This document shows, one piece after another, positions 44,746 through 53,351 of a stretch of 64,000 nt of DNA; position 1 is the stretch's first letter, and each line of letters starts with the position of its first letter. The notes below the pieces were generated by a model. That model was not told the origin of the DNA and searched no databases. It saw only the letters and a list, made by a program, of their open reading frames with translations. This stretch comes from Rhodobacter sp. (GTDB lineage: Bacteria > Pseudomonadota > Alphaproteobacteria > Rhodobacterales > Rhodobacteraceae), in NCBI GenBank assembly GCA_020637555.1, contig JACKKF010000006.1:186001-250000 (forward strand), given 5' to 3'. A program made the position numbers and the translations under genes.

Positions 44746-44912
44746 GCGGCCGTTGCCCCCAATGCGGGAAGCCCGCGGTCGAGGCCTACAAGCCCTTCTG
44801 TTCGAAACGCTGTGCGGACGTGGATCTGGCGCGCTGGTTCCGGGGCGACTATGCGATCCCGGTCAAGGACGAGCTTCCCGACGACGACCAAGACGGTCCC
44901 GACGATCGCTGA
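44742..44912 (+). CDS. yacG: DNA gyrase inhibitor/zinc protein YacG
   Basis: 56 residues, zinc ligands CPQC (5-8) and CSKRC (20-24), then DLARWFRGDYAIPV and an acidic tail, all as in YacG, which binds GyrB. It begins within the rng stop (ATGA). Real despite its shortness, because of the motif and the conserved order. Confidence 0.93.
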   Translation: MSGRCPQCGKPAVEAYKPFCSKRCADVDLARWFRGDYAIPVKDELPDDDQDGPDDR

Positions 44913-45027
44913 CCGTCCCGGCAGGGGATGCGGGGCGCGCGCGGTCCTTGCCGACCGCCTGACCGCGCGTCATGCTGTCGTCATCGGCGGGGGGTGATTA
45001 TCCTGTGGCCAGATCGGAGAGACCCAG

Positions 45028-46821
45028 ATGCGCATCCTCGTTTTCAATGCAGGCAGTTCCAGCCTGAAGCTTGGCGTGTTTGACCAGCACGGCGCCGATA
45101 CCGTCCAGGTTTTCAAGGGCGCATTCGAGCGGTTTCGCGATGGCGGCTGTCTGGCGCGGTTCGAAGCCGGTGCGCGGCGCGAAACCGGCCCGGCGCCCCA
45201 TGCCGATCTGGCTGCCGCGATCGCGGCGGTGCCGGATGTGCTGGCGGACTGGGGAATCGCGGGGCTGGATGCGGTCGGCCACCGCATCGCGCATGGCGGT
45301 GCCGAATTCACCCAACCCGCGCGGCTGGACGAGGCGACCCTTGCGCGGATAGAGCTGTTGACCCCACTCGCCCCGCTGCACAACCCCGCCAACCTCGAGG
45401 CCGTGCGCGTGGCCCGGAACGTCTGGCCGGACCTGCCGCAGGTTGGCGTGTTCGACACGGCCTTTCATCTGACGAATCCGCCCCGGGTCACGACCTATGC
45501 GGTGCCCGAGGCCTGGCGCGCCGCCGGCCTGCGCCGCTATGGGTTCCACGGCACCTCGCACAAATACGTCGCGCAGCGCGCGGCCGAGGCGCTGGGCCGA
45601 CCGCTGGGCGATCTCAGGCTGATCTCGGTCCATCTGGGCAATGGCGCCAGCGCCTGTGCCATCAACCTGGGCCGCAGCCTTGACTCCTCGATGGGGCTGA
45701 CGCCGCTGGAAGGGCTGGTCATGGGCACGCGCTCGGGCGATGTGGACCCGGGCGCGTTCGGATATCTGCACCGCCAGCTCGGCCTGACGATCGAGGCGAT
45801 CGAGGACGGGCTCAACCATGACAGCGGGCTGAAAGGCTTGACCGGCAGCGCCGACATGCGCGACGTCGAGGATCGCGCGGCGGCCGGGGATGCGGCGGCG
45901 CAGCTGGCGATCAATCTCTATGCCTATCGGGTGCGCAAATATATCGGCGCCTATGCCGCGGCGATGGGGGGTGTCGATGCGGTGATCTTTACCGGCGGGA
46001 TTGGCGAGAACTCGGCCTCGATGCGGCGGCGGATTTGCGATGGCTTCGATTTCATGGGGCTGAGGCTGGATCATGACCGCAACATGGCGGTGGATCTGGC
46101 CGACCACGCGGCACCGCAGATCCAGGCCTATGGATCCCGCGTCGCGGTGATCGTCACCGAAACCGCCGAGCAATTGCAGATCGCGCGCGAGGTGGCGGCC
46201 CAGTTGCGGCGTCCGGTCGGCGTGCCCCGGCCGCTTCCGGTCGCGGTCTCGGGCCGGCATGTGCATCTGTGCGCGGCGTCGCTCAAGGCGTTGTTCGGCG
46301 ACGGGTATGAACTGACCGTCGACAAGCCGCTGCGCCAGCCCGGCAACTGGGCCGCGAAAGAGCGCGTCACCCTGGTCGGTCCCAAGGGCCGGATCGAGCA
46401 CATTGCGATCCTTGGCCCCTTGCGCAAGGCCACGCAGATCGAGGTCTCGCGCACGGACAGTTTCGCACTGGGGATCGATGTGCCCGTGCGCGATTCAGGG
46501 CAGCTCGAGGGCACGCCGGTCATCCGCATCGAGGGGCCGGCCGGTCAGATCGACACCGACGGTCTGATCGTCGCCGCGCGGCATATCCATATCAACCCGA
46601 CTGACGCGCTGGCGATGGGGCTTGAAGATGGACAGGAAGTTCAGGTGCGCATCGGCGAAGGCGACCGCGCGCTGACCTTTGGACGGACCCTGGTGCGGGT
46701 GCAGCCGACGGCCTTTACCGAGATGCACATCGATACCGACGAGGCCAACGCCGCCGGAATAGGCCCCGGTTGCGAAGGGCAAGTGGTGGACCTGTCCGCG
46801 CATCCGGTGCTGGCGGGATAA
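45028..46821 (+). CDS. Acetate kinase fused to PduL-type phosphotransacylase
   Basis: 597 residues in one uninterrupted frame with a GGAGA site before ATG. Residues 1 to about 395 are a full acetate kinase: FNAGSSSLKLGVF (Asn7), GHRIAHGG, VFDTAFH, RRYGFHGTSHKY, GTRSGDVDPG and GGIGENS. Residues about 405-597 match PduL, with its two zinc-binding HxH motifs SGRHVHL (His411, His413) and AARHIHI (His519, His521). PduL swaps phosphate for CoA on acetyl or propionyl groups, so the chain would link acyl-CoA to acyl phosphate to acid plus ATP. PduL here has no shell-targeting peptide and no microcompartment genes are near. Cytosolic. Confidence 0.9.
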   Translation: MRILVFNAGSSSLKLGVFDQHGADTVQVFKGAFERFRDGGCLARFEAGARRETGPAPHADLAAAIAAVPDVLADWGIAGLDAVGHRIAHGGAEFTQPARLDEATLARIELLTPLAPLHNPANLEAVRVARNVWPDLPQVGVFDTAFHLTNPPRVTTYAVPEAWRAAGLRRYGFHGTSHKYVAQRAAEALGRPLGDLRLISVHLGNGASACAINLGRSLDSSMGLTPLEGLVMGTRSGDVDPGAFGYLHRQLGLTIEAIEDGLNHDSGLKGLTGSADMRDVEDRAAAGDAAAQLAINLYAYRVRKYIGAYAAAMGGVDAVIFTGGIGENSASMRRRICDGFDFMGLRLDHDRNMAVDLADHAAPQIQAYGSRVAVIVTETAEQLQIAREVAAQLRRPVGVPRPLPVAVSGRHVHLCAASLKALFGDGYELTVDKPLRQPGNWAAKERVTLVGPKGRIEHIAILGPLRKATQIEVSRTDSFALGIDVPVRDSGQLEGTPVIRIEGPAGQIDTDGLIVAARHIHINPTDALAMGLEDGQEVQVRIGEGDRALTFGRTLVRVQPTAFTEMHIDTDEANAAGIGPGCEGQVVDLSAHPVLAG

Positions 46822-46839
46822 CGCGGGCAGGCGGGGCCG

Positions 46840-47265
46840 TCAGGCCGCGCGCGTCTTCAGCGCGGGCAGGGCGTTCACCGCGATCATGCCGCCCGCCATG
46901 GCCAGACCAAAGACAAGGCCGCCGGTGCCGCTCCAGCCCAGGGCGGCCAGGGCGGGGCCGGGGCAGAAGCCCGCCAGCGCCCAGCCCGCGCCGAACAGCG
47001 CCGAGCCCCCCAGAAGCCGGCCGTCGATCACCTGCTTCGGCATCGGCGGGATCGGCGTGCCACTCAGGGCGCGGGGGCGCCGCGCGGCGACCTGCCAGGC
47101 CAGCAGCATGGGCAGGATCGCCCCGCCCAGCACAAAGGCAAGGGTCGGGTCCCAGGTGCCGGTCACATCCAGCCAGCCCTGCACCTTGGCCGTATCGGTC
47201 ATGCCCGATACCAGCAGGCCCAGCCCGAACAACGCGCCAGCGGCGCCAGCGATCACGGAACGCAT
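46840..47265 (-). CDS. YeeE/YedE-family membrane protein (PmpB-like)
   Basis: 141 residues, four membrane helices: GALFGLGLLVSGMTDTAKVQGWLD, then FVLGGAILPMLLAW, then FGAGWALAGFCPGPAL with a conserved Cys, then FGLAMAGGMIAVNAL. It belongs to the second half of the two-gene YeeE/YedE sulfur transporters. One base separates it from its partner. It likely forms a heteromeric channel for thiosulfate, sulfide or persulfide sulfur. Confidence 0.85.
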   Translation of the reverse strand: MRSVIAGAAGALFGLGLLVSGMTDTAKVQGWLDVTGTWDPTLAFVLGGAILPMLLAWQVAARRPRALSGTPIPPMPKQVIDGRLLGGSALFGAGWALAGFCPGPALAALGWSGTGGLVFGLAMAGGMIAVNALPALKTRAA

Positions 47266-47266
47266 G

Positions 47267-47707
47267 TCAGAGACCTCCGATCAGATGGCGGGCAACGAAG
47301 AAGGTGAGCATGCCCGCGAACAGATACACCGCCGTCGCCAGGATCGAGCGGGTCGAAAAGCGCGACATTCCGCAGACGCCATGCCCCGAGGTGCAGCCAT
47401 TCGCCAGCCGCGTGCCCATGCCGACCAGCACCCCCGCCAGCGCGAGCAGCGGCAGGTCGCCGGACACATGGCTGTCGGGCGCACCCCAGACCAGAACCGC
47501 CAGCATCGGTGCGCCGATCAACCCCAGAAGGAAGGGCAGATCCTCGTGCCGGATGCGGGGGCCGGTGCCGGTCAGCACATTCCCCAGGATCCCGCTGGCG
47601 CCCATGATCCGCCCGTTGCCCAGCAGCAAAAGCGCGGCGGCGGCGCCGATCATCAGACCTCCGGTCAGGCCGAAAAGCCAGTCTTGCGGATTGACGAGCA
47701 GGGTCAT
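47267..47707 (-). CDS. YeeE/YedE-family membrane protein (PmpA-like)
   Basis: 146 residues, four helices. The motif GCTSGHGVCGMSRFSTRSI holds two cysteines of the YeeE/YedE substrate path, and GLTGGLMIGAAAALLLLGNGRIMGASGILG opens the first repeat (part quoted). With the following gene it makes a sulfur-compound importer often under ArsR-type regulators such as SqrR or BigR; none is adjacent here. Confidence 0.87.
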   Translation of the reverse strand: MTLLVNPQDWLFGLTGGLMIGAAAALLLLGNGRIMGASGILGNVLTGTGPRIRHEDLPFLLGLIGAPMLAVLVWGAPDSHVSGDLPLLALAGVLVGMGTRLANGCTSGHGVCGMSRFSTRSILATAVYLFAGMLTFFVARHLIGGL

Positions 47708-47751
47708 GGCAGGGGTCCCGGATGGCAGCGATGTGTTGCCGTCAATCTGGG

Positions 47752-47779
47752 CGATACATTAAGTCATTGCAATATATCG
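47752..47779. promoter_or_regulatory. AT-rich inverted repeat upstream of the YeeE pair
   Basis: CGATACATT (47752-47760) and AATATATCG (47771-47779) form arms matching at 8 of 9 positions across a 10-bp spacer, 45 bp before the pmpA-like ATG. Its AT-richness in a GC-rich region suits a promoter with an operator. The binder is unknown, and nothing gene-like lies in the 208-bp gap. Confidence 0.5.
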
Positions 47780-47915
47780 GAAATAATAAGGCGGCTGTTC
47801 CCTTTGCGCGGGTCTGCGCGGAACAGCCGTTCATCCCGCGCGGCGGCGGACCGGGACAGGATTTCGCCCCGAACCCGCCAGCCGGAACAGGTCATCGCAC
47901 CGCACGGCCCGCCGA

Positions 47916-48422
47916 TCAGGCGCCAAGTTCGCGCGGAACAATGAAATCCCGAGTCGCGCCCTGACCCCAGGCGATGTCCGTCCAGCTGTCGATCTCGAAC
48001 GAGGCGACCAGGGTCGCCCCGGTCGGATAGCGGCGAAACTCCGCGGTCATCGGGGGTTGCGCCACGATCCGTTCGGCGAATTCGGCGATGCCCGGGTTGT
48101 GGCCGATCATCATCACCGTGTCGGCCGTCGCATGTTTCAGAACCGCCAGCATGACATCGGGTCCGGCATGATACAGCGCGGGTTTCAGCGTCAGGATCGG
48201 TGAGCCGGGCAGGGCGGGGGCGATGCCGGACCAGGTCTTGCGCGTGCGCAATGCGTCCGAGCAGAGCACCTCTTCGGGCACATACCCGCGCGAGGCCAGC
48301 CATTCGCCCAGATCGGCGGAGGCGGCCTTGCCGCGGTCGTTCAGGGGGCGGTCATGGTCGGCCATCGTCGGGTCATCCCAACTGGATTTGGCGTGCCGCG
48401 TCAGGATCAGGCGTTTGCTCAT
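47916..48422 (-). CDS. SixA-type histidine phosphatase
   Basis: 168 residues with the RHG-type motif LTRHAKSSWDDPTMAD, the second catalytic segment VLCSDALRTRKTW and MMIGHNPGIAEFA holding the second histidine. This is the SixA branch, known to dephosphorylate phosphohistidine on phosphotransfer proteins. It shares ATGA with the ferredoxin-like gene. Longer frames to 48524 are inside that gene and rejected. Confidence 0.88.
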   Translation of the reverse strand: MSKRLILTRHAKSSWDDPTMADHDRPLNDRGKAASADLGEWLASRGYVPEEVLCSDALRTRKTWSGIAPALPGSPILTLKPALYHAGPDVMLAVLKHATADTVMMIGHNPGIAEFAERIVAQPPMTAEFRRYPTGATLVASFEIDSWTDIAWGQGATRDFIVPRELGA

Positions 48423-49066
48423 CGGTGGAACCGGCTCATGTGATAGGCGCTTTGTTCGGGCAGTCTTGCATGGCTTTCCCCGGCGGGGCAAGCGCGGCGC
48501 GCGGCGCAGCCCTGCGTCAGACACTCCTGCCCGGGCGGCGTGTCCAGATAGGCGTGGCAGCGCGCGGTGTCATAGACCGCTGGCGACAGCGCCGCGACCG
48601 GGCAAGCCTGCGTGCAAGGCGTGTTCACGCAGGTTTTGCAGGGGTTTTCCGCGGTCGGCACCGTGATGGCCAGGGGCAGGGCCAGCGCCCCCCGGAACGA
48701 GGCCCACAGCCCGCAGTCGGCGTGCACCAGCATCCCGACCGGCGATTGCCACATCTGGCCGCTGTCCAGGGCCCAGCGGAAGAAGGGCGGCCAGGGCGGT
48801 CCGTCCGAGGGAAACAGCGCCGTGCCGCCGAATCGGTTGGCCAGAGCAGTCAGCACCCGCCTGGACCAGCGGTCCACCGGGTCGGGGGCGCCGTCGTGCC
48901 ACTCGGCCGAGGCGGTGACGCGCCGCCACCAGCCTTCGCCGCCCGCGGGCCCGATCAGGACCAGCGCGCGCGTGTCGGATGGGCAGAATTCGGGATCAGG
49001 CGGCGCGACGGCCAGGGCCACGAGGCCCTCGGCCCGCAGCGCGGCCAGCACCTCAGTCGTGGGCAC
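48419..49066 (-). CDS. Ferredoxin-like protein with 4Fe-4S motifs
   Basis: 215 residues: a variable N-terminal domain (LRAEGLVALAVAPPDPEFCP) resembling the front of QueG, then CKTCVNTPCTQACP (C-x2-C-x4-C-x3-CP, a typical cluster motif) and a second, less regular CLTQGCAARRACP. No membrane part. It starts with GTG at 49066, overlapping the argB end by 14 nt; a GTG at 49051 just beyond the argB stop is the alternative. The electron-transfer partner is unknown. Confidence 0.8.
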   Translation of the reverse strand: MPTTEVLAALRAEGLVALAVAPPDPEFCPSDTRALVLIGPAGGEGWWRRVTASAEWHDGAPDPVDRWSRRVLTALANRFGGTALFPSDGPPWPPFFRWALDSGQMWQSPVGMLVHADCGLWASFRGALALPLAITVPTAENPCKTCVNTPCTQACPVAALSPAVYDTARCHAYLDTPPGQECLTQGCAARRACPAGESHARLPEQSAYHMSRFHR

Positions 49067-49949
49067 GCAGGGTCACGCGCGAGGGCGTGGCGCGGATCAT
49101 CGAGCCGGCGCCATGTTCGGTGAACAGTTCCAGCAAACAGGCATTGGGCACCCGCCCGTCCAGGATCACCACGGCCCGCACGCCATCCTCGATCGCCTGC
49201 AGGGCGGTTTCGGTCTTGGGGATCATGCCGCCGGCGATGGTGCCGTCCTCGATCATCGCGCGCACCTGGTCGGGGTGCATCTCGGTCAGGATATGGCCGT
49301 CCTTGTCCTTGACGCCCGACACATCGGTCAGCAGCAGCAGGCGGTCGGCCTTGAGCGCGCCGGCGATCGCCCCGGCGGCGGTGTCGCCGTTCACGTTGAA
49401 GGTCTCGAGCGCGCTCATGCCCGTGGCGACCGGGGCGACCACGGGGATGATGCCGGCCTTGAACAGGTCGCGCAGCACCTGCACGTTCATCTCGACGGGT
49501 TTGCCGACAAAGCCCAGGTCAGGGTCGTCGGCCACGCAGACCATCAGATCGTCGTCCTTGCCGGACAGCCCCACCGCGCGGCCGCCCTCATCCATGATGG
49601 CCTGAACGATGCGCTTGTTGACCAGCCCGGTCAGAACCATTTCCACGACCTCGACCGTGGCCTTGTCGGTGACGCGCTTGCCGCGCACGAATTCCGATTT
49701 GATGCCCAGCCGGCCCAGAAGATCGTTGATCATCGGCCCGCCCCCATGCACCACGACCGGGTTCAGCCCGACCTGTCGCATCAGCACGATGTCACGGGCG
49801 AATTCGGCCATGGCGGCCTCGTCGCCCATGGCGTTGCCGCCGAATTTCACGACGACGACGGCGCCGGAAAAGCGTTGCATGTAGGGCAGAGCCTCGGAGA
49901 GGGTGCGGGCGATGGCTTTCCAGTCACGATCCATGTTCTGCTGTCTCAT
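49053..49949 (-). CDS. argB: Acetylglutamate kinase
   Basis: 298 residues of the amino acid kinase fold catalysing the second step of arginine synthesis. Motifs: VVVVKFGGNAMGD, VVHGGGPMIND, GLSGKDDDLMV, LTDVSGV and GGMIPKTETALQAI. ATG 49949 has little ribosome site; ATG 49934 is an alternative. It lies 6 nt after engB. The length and N-terminal helix fit the arginine-sensitive hexameric type. Arginase at 22 kb opposes this flux. Confidence 0.96.
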   Translation of the reverse strand: MRQQNMDRDWKAIARTLSEALPYMQRFSGAVVVVKFGGNAMGDEAAMAEFARDIVLMRQVGLNPVVVHGGGPMINDLLGRLGIKSEFVRGKRVTDKATVEVVEMVLTGLVNKRIVQAIMDEGGRAVGLSGKDDDLMVCVADDPDLGFVGKPVEMNVQVLRDLFKAGIIPVVAPVATGMSALETFNVNGDTAAGAIAGALKADRLLLLTDVSGVKDKDGHILTEMHPDQVRAMIEDGTIAGGMIPKTETALQAIEDGVRAVVILDGRVPNACLLELFTEHGAGSMIRATPSRVTLRAHD

Positions 49950-49955
49950 GAAGAG

Positions 49956-50606
49956 TTATTCCATGCTGGCGATGAGCGCGCGAAGCGTCGCGATACCCTC
50001 GCCCTTTTCCGACGAGGTGACAAGCAACTCGGGGTAGGCGGCGGGGTGTTTCGCCAACGCGCCACGCACCTGCGCGAGCGTTCTGTCCTGTTCGGCCTTG
50101 CTGATCTTGTCGGCCTTGGTCAGCACGACCTGAAAGGTCACCGCCGACTTGTTCAGAAGATCGAGGATCTCTTCATCGACCTTCTTGATGCCGTGGCGCA
50201 TGTCGATCAGCACGAAGGCCCGCCGCAGGGTGGCCCGGCCCGACAGATAATCCTTGAGCAGGGCGTGCCACTTCTTGACCACCGCCACGGGCGCCTCGGC
50301 AAATCCATAGCCGGGCAGGTCGACCAGATACAGCTGCCCGCCGACATCGAAATAGTTGATCTCTTGCGTGCGTCCCGGCGTGTTCGACGTGCGTGCCAGC
50401 GATTTCCGCCCGGTCAGCGCATTGATCAGGCTGGACTTTCCGACATTCGATCGTCCCGCAAAGCAGATCTCGAGCCGATCTGCCGGGGGCAGGCCGGGCA
50501 TCGCCACCACGCCCTTGACGAAATCGACCGGGCCAGCGAACAGCTTGCGGCCGGTCTCGGCGGCCAGCGCGTCCGGCTCGGGGCTGAGGGGGAAGGGCAG
50601 GGTCAT
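49956..50606 (-). CDS. engB: Ribosome biogenesis GTPase EngB/YihA
   Basis: 216-residue TRAFAC GTPase needed for 50S assembly. G1 GRSNVGKSSLI, G2 SNTPGRTQEINYF, G3 DLPGYGFA, G4 TKADKI and G5 TSSEKGEG are all present. ATG 50606 overlaps the MOSC stop by 4 nt. Frames extending upstream lie in the MOSC gene. Confidence 0.96.
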   Translation of the reverse strand: MTLPFPLSPEPDALAAETGRKLFAGPVDFVKGVVAMPGLPPADRLEICFAGRSNVGKSSLINALTGRKSLARTSNTPGRTQEINYFDVGGQLYLVDLPGYGFAEAPVAVVKKWHALLKDYLSGRATLRRAFVLIDMRHGIKKVDEEILDLLNKSAVTFQVVLTKADKISKAEQDRTLAQVRGALAKHPAAYPELLVTSSEKGEGIATLRALIASME

Positions 50607-51364
50607 GGCAGGATCTCCACCGGGTCGCCCAGCGCGATCTCGCCGCCCCGGGTCACGGTTGCATAAACCCCGAGATCGCGGTGGCCCCAACCCGATTCGA
50701 GCGCGGCCAGCGTGTCGCCCTCGGGGGCGGCGGTCTCTGGGTCGTAGGTTGTGGCCACGCAGCGGGTGATGCGCTGTTCGATCCGCAGCCGCGCCGACCC
50801 GATGGCGATCTCGCGGCCGATCAGGTCGAACTCGGACCATTCCGGCAGACCGTCCAGCCACAGGTTCCCGCGAAACCGGTGGATCGACAGGTCCAGCCCC
50901 ATCCGCGCGCCCAGCATCCGCAACGAGGCCAGATTGAGAACCGAGATCCAGGGACCCGGCACATCCGTCAGCGCCCCGCCATCGCGCCGGGCCACGAGGG
51001 CGCGCGGCGCCGGGCGATCGGCGGGCCACAGCGGGCGCAGCCAGGCGATCAGCGCGTCCCCATCGTCCGGCAACGTGCCGGAAAAGGACGGGCGCCGGGG
51101 ATGGGTCAGGTGCACCGCGCCGGTGGTTTCATCGAAGTCGGCGCGAATTGCCTGAAGGCTTCCTTCGGCCGCGCCGCGGACAAAGTTCATCTTGGGAACC
51201 CAGCCCTCGGGCGCGGTGCCGAATTTGGCGGCCTCGGTCGCGATGGCGTAGTGCCGATCAAAGGGGAACGGGCGGCCCTCGTTCAGGGCCGCCCGGGTCA
51301 AGGCCTGGAACCCGGCGGATTTCACCGGGTGCCGGACGATATGGGCCAGATGGGCGGCGCTCAC
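50603..51364 (-). CDS. MOSC-domain protein
   Basis: 253 residues. N-terminal MOSC beta-barrel-like segment IVRHPVKSAGFQALTRAAL and C-terminal MOSC core with ITRCVATTYDPETAAPE, where the cysteine is the conserved sulfur/Mo-binding candidate. MOSC proteins transfer sulfur to, or use, the molybdenum cofactor. It starts with GTG at 51364, overlapping the yidC stop (GTGA). Fixed order yidC-MOSC-engB-argB is known in Rhodobacteraceae. Confidence 0.87.
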   Translation of the reverse strand: MSAAHLAHIVRHPVKSAGFQALTRAALNEGRPFPFDRHYAIATEAAKFGTAPEGWVPKMNFVRGAAEGSLQAIRADFDETTGAVHLTHPRRPSFSGTLPDDGDALIAWLRPLWPADRPAPRALVARRDGGALTDVPGPWISVLNLASLRMLGARMGLDLSIHRFRGNLWLDGLPEWSEFDLIGREIAIGSARLRIEQRITRCVATTYDPETAAPEGDTLAALESGWGHRDLGVYATVTRGGEIALGDPVEILP

Positions 51365-53181
51365 TTGGCCTTGCCGCCGCTCTTGCCACCCGGCTTTCCG
51401 CCTTTCGGCACCTTCAACGAGGCGCGGATATTGCCGAAGATGTCGGGCCGCGATCCATGCGCCGTCATGATCAGATACTGCTGGGTGAAGGTGATGATGT
51501 TGTTGCCGATCCAGTACATCAGCAGCCCCGACGCGAAACCGCCCATCACGAACATGAACACCAGCGGCATCCAGTTGAAGATGGTCGCCTGCATCGGATC
51601 CGCGGGCGCCGGGTTCAGGCGCATCTGGAACCACATCGACAGGCCGAACAGCAACGGCAGCAGGCCCAGGAACACCGTCGCCAGCATGGTGCCGGTTTCG
51701 GGCGCGGCCCAGGGCAGCAGGCCAAAGAAGTTATACAGCGACGTCGGGTCCGGTGCCGACAGATCGTTGAACACCCAGAACCAGGGCGCCTGCCGCAGTT
51801 CGATGGTGACAAAGATCACCTTGTAGAGCGAGAAGAAGATCGGGATCTGCATCATGATCGGCAGGCAGCCCGCAGCCGGGTTCACCTTGCGGTCGCGGTA
51901 GAGCGCCATCATCTCTTGTTGCAGCTTTTGCCGGTCCTCGCCCGCGCGTTCCTTGATCGCCTGCATCTCGGGCTGGAGTTCCTTCATCCGCGCCATCGAG
52001 ACATAGGATTTCCACGCCAGGGGCAGCAGCAGCGCCTTGAGCGTCAGCGTCAGCGCCAGGATCGCCCAGCCCATGTTGCCGATCAGCCCGTGATAGAAGT
52101 TCAGCACCAGGAAGATCGGCTTGGTGAGGAAGAAGAACCAGCCCCAGTCGATCGCATCCACGAAGCGGTCGATGTGCAGCGTGTCCTCATAGCCCGTCAG
52201 CGTCGCGTATTCCTTGGCGCCGGTGAACAGCATCGACGAGGCGCTGGCGGTCTGGCCGGGTTCGACCGTGACGGTCGGCTGGCGCAGGCTGGCCTGATAG
52301 ATTTCGGACCCGGGGACATATTGTCCCACGCCCGCCGCGGGGTTGCCGGGCGTCGCGACCAGGGCCGCCATGAAGTATTTCGATGTAAAGCCGATCCAGG
52401 CGTTTTCGGTCGCGTCCGCTTCGCGCGCCGGCGTGTGCTCGCGGTCGCTGACGGGATAGTCCCGCATGGTCTTGTAGCTGTCCTCGATGAGGGCGCCATC
52501 GGCCATCTGCACCAGCCCTTCATGCGAGATGTAGTAACGTTGCATGTCAGGCGGCACATCATGCTGTGCGAGAATGCTGTAAGGATCCAGCTGGACAGGC
52601 GTGTCGCCGGTGTTTTCGACGGTCTGCGTGACCGAGAACATATAGCCGTCGTCCACCGCGATCTCGCGGGTGAAGATCAGCCCGGCGCCGTTGTCCCAGC
52701 GCAGCGTGACCGGCGTTTCGGGCGTCAGGGCGTTGTCACCGACCTGTTGCCACGGGGTCGCGGGGCCGGGGACCTGGTCATAGTCCAGCGTGCCGCGCGG
52801 GGTCCAGCCGAACAGGGCATAGAACGGGTGCCGCGCGCCGCCATTGGGGTTCAGCAGGTGCACCAGTTCGCTGTCGGGGTCCACCGTTTCGCGGTAGTCG
52901 CGCAGCTGCATGTCATCAAAGCGGCCGCCGGTCAGCGCCAGGGATCCGGTCAGGCGCGGCGTGTCGATGGCGATCCGCGCCGTGGTTTCCAGCGGCTGCG
53001 CCAGCGTGGCGTCGCCCGCGGCAGGGGCCGCGGTGTCCGCCGAGGGCGGCGGGATCAGCTCGCTTTGGGCGACGGTATCGGCAGGGTCGGGCTGTGGTGG
53101 GGGGAACAGCGCGAACCAGCCCATGATGACCGCGAGGCTCAGGGCAAAGGCGAGGATCAGGTTCTTGGTTTGATCGTCCAT
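51361..53181 (-). CDS. yidC: Membrane protein insertase YidC
   Basis: 606 residues: N-terminal helix (LILAFALSLAVIMGWFALF), large periplasmic beta domain (residues about 60-340) and the five-helix insertase core beginning FFFLTKPIFLVLNFYHGLIGNMGWAI (part quoted), with the cytoplasmic loop SYVSMARMKELQPEM. It inserts and folds inner-membrane proteins with or without Sec. ATG 53181 (MDDQTKNLILAF) follows GAAAG. First gene of a six-gene overlapping run. rnpA is not next to it, unlike the common order. Confidence 0.96.
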   Translation of the reverse strand: MDDQTKNLILAFALSLAVIMGWFALFPPPQPDPADTVAQSELIPPPSADTAAPAAGDATLAQPLETTARIAIDTPRLTGSLALTGGRFDDMQLRDYRETVDPDSELVHLLNPNGGARHPFYALFGWTPRGTLDYDQVPGPATPWQQVGDNALTPETPVTLRWDNGAGLIFTREIAVDDGYMFSVTQTVENTGDTPVQLDPYSILAQHDVPPDMQRYYISHEGLVQMADGALIEDSYKTMRDYPVSDREHTPAREADATENAWIGFTSKYFMAALVATPGNPAAGVGQYVPGSEIYQASLRQPTVTVEPGQTASASSMLFTGAKEYATLTGYEDTLHIDRFVDAIDWGWFFFLTKPIFLVLNFYHGLIGNMGWAILALTLTLKALLLPLAWKSYVSMARMKELQPEMQAIKERAGEDRQKLQQEMMALYRDRKVNPAAGCLPIMMQIPIFFSLYKVIFVTIELRQAPWFWVFNDLSAPDPTSLYNFFGLLPWAAPETGTMLATVFLGLLPLLFGLSMWFQMRLNPAPADPMQATIFNWMPLVFMFVMGGFASGLLMYWIGNNIITFTQQYLIMTAHGSRPDIFGNIRASLKVPKGGKPGGKSGGKAK

Positions 53182-53351
53182 CGGGGCTTTCCGGGCGCGA
53201 TTTCGGTGCTGCGCCGGTTCAACAGGCCCTGTCCACAAAGGTCAAGCGGATTCCCCGGGCGGGCCTGCCGCGCGGGGGGATTTTTCCCGCTGACGGCCCG
53301 TCCGGCAACCGCCCGGGCCAAGGCGCCCCTGTCCGCCGGTGCGCGCGTGCC

